Below, in pieces: positions 45,525 to 45,592 of a DNA stretch of 45,592 bases. The position numbers and the translations under genes were made by a program. Positions within the stretch are counted from its first letter, which is position 1. Each line of letters opens with the position of its first letter. The DNA comes from Clostridia bacterium (lineage in GTDB: Bacteria; Bacillota; Clostridia; Oscillospirales; CAG-272). The stretch is taken from the NCBI GenBank assembly GCA_017623355.1, contig JAGAPG010000023.1, positions 1 to 45,592 on the forward strand, in the 5' to 3' direction. The notes under the pieces were generated by a model. That model saw only the letters and a list, made by a program, of their open reading frames with translations. It was not told the origin of the DNA and did not search any database.

Positions 45525-45592
45525 TATTTGCGTCCTTTCTTGGTATCATCTATTTTTACTTGCTTTGTTGTTATGTCCTTATCACTCAAGAG
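45524..45592 (-). CDS. 3' end of an incomplete gene
   Basis: Open frame running in from the right edge and ending at TAA 45524-45526. The 22 visible residues are LLSDKDITTKQVKIDDTKKGRK, a hydrophilic basic tail. Not enough to identify. It is the upstream partner of the 39-aa membrane protein. Confidence 0.6.
   Translation of the reverse strand, partial: LLSDKDITTKQVKIDDTKKGRK

Overview
This is an AT-rich chromosomal segment that looks like a Gram-positive Clostridia-type Firmicute, probably an uncultured gut anaerobe. Three things point there: the miaB-ylbF-mutS-mutL gene order (B. subtilis has ymcB-ymcA-cotE-mutS-mutL), the nadABC-niaR NAD operon with a short clostridial-type NadB, and strong AGGAGG-type ribosome sites with intracellular glycosidases. 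No phage, insertion sequence or CRISPR array is visible. The species cannot be named from the sequence alone.

Layout. 1-1901: a divergent promoter pair, a 30-codon minus-strand ORF, and an unusual DUF952-aminoglycoside phosphotransferase-Nudix fusion. 1955-7351: an amidohydrolase, a putative (alpha/alpha)6-barrel glycosidase and a GH3 beta-glucosidase. 7477-11648 (minus): NAD operon nadA-nadB-nadC-niaR plus an HD phosphohydrolase. 11908-16706: a DUF6259-like putative glycosidase, an XRE regulator and an FAD/Rieske oxidoreductase. 16856-25339: galacturonide block with a GH4 enzyme (+), then the minus-strand cluster GH36-uxaB-uxaA-uxaC, divergent from a second XRE regulator. 25441-31588: GH43, a serine hydrolase, an anchored alpha/beta hydrolase, GH92 alpha-mannosidase and a flavin reductase-like protein. 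31724-33149: LytTR regulator with two membrane proteins. 33256-36279: GH38 alpha-mannosidase. 36323-43852 (minus): miaB-ylbF-mutS-mutL-tgt. 43957-45592 (minus): flavodoxin-like protein, hpt, tRNA-Leu(GAG), a 39-aa membrane protein and the tail of an incomplete gene.

How the genes fit together. The glycosidases (GH3, GH4, GH36, GH38, GH43, GH92 and two unclassified ones) show no signal peptides, so they should act in the cytoplasm on imported oligosaccharides. GH4 (probable alpha-galacturonidase) would release galacturonate for UxaC, UxaB and UxaA, giving 2-keto-3-deoxygluconate. GH92 and GH38 would trim alpha-mannosides. The window encodes no sugar transporter and neither kdgK nor kdgA, so uptake and the last pathway steps lie elsewhere.

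Regulation. Nineteen promoters can be read by eye, all with an exact 17-bp spacer and most with a TGn extended -10. Candidate operators lie in front of the 635-aa glycosidase, the GH3 gene, nadA, both XRE genes and the LytTR gene. Six convergent gene pairs share compact bidirectional terminators. Domain names are assignments from recognised motifs; no database search was run.
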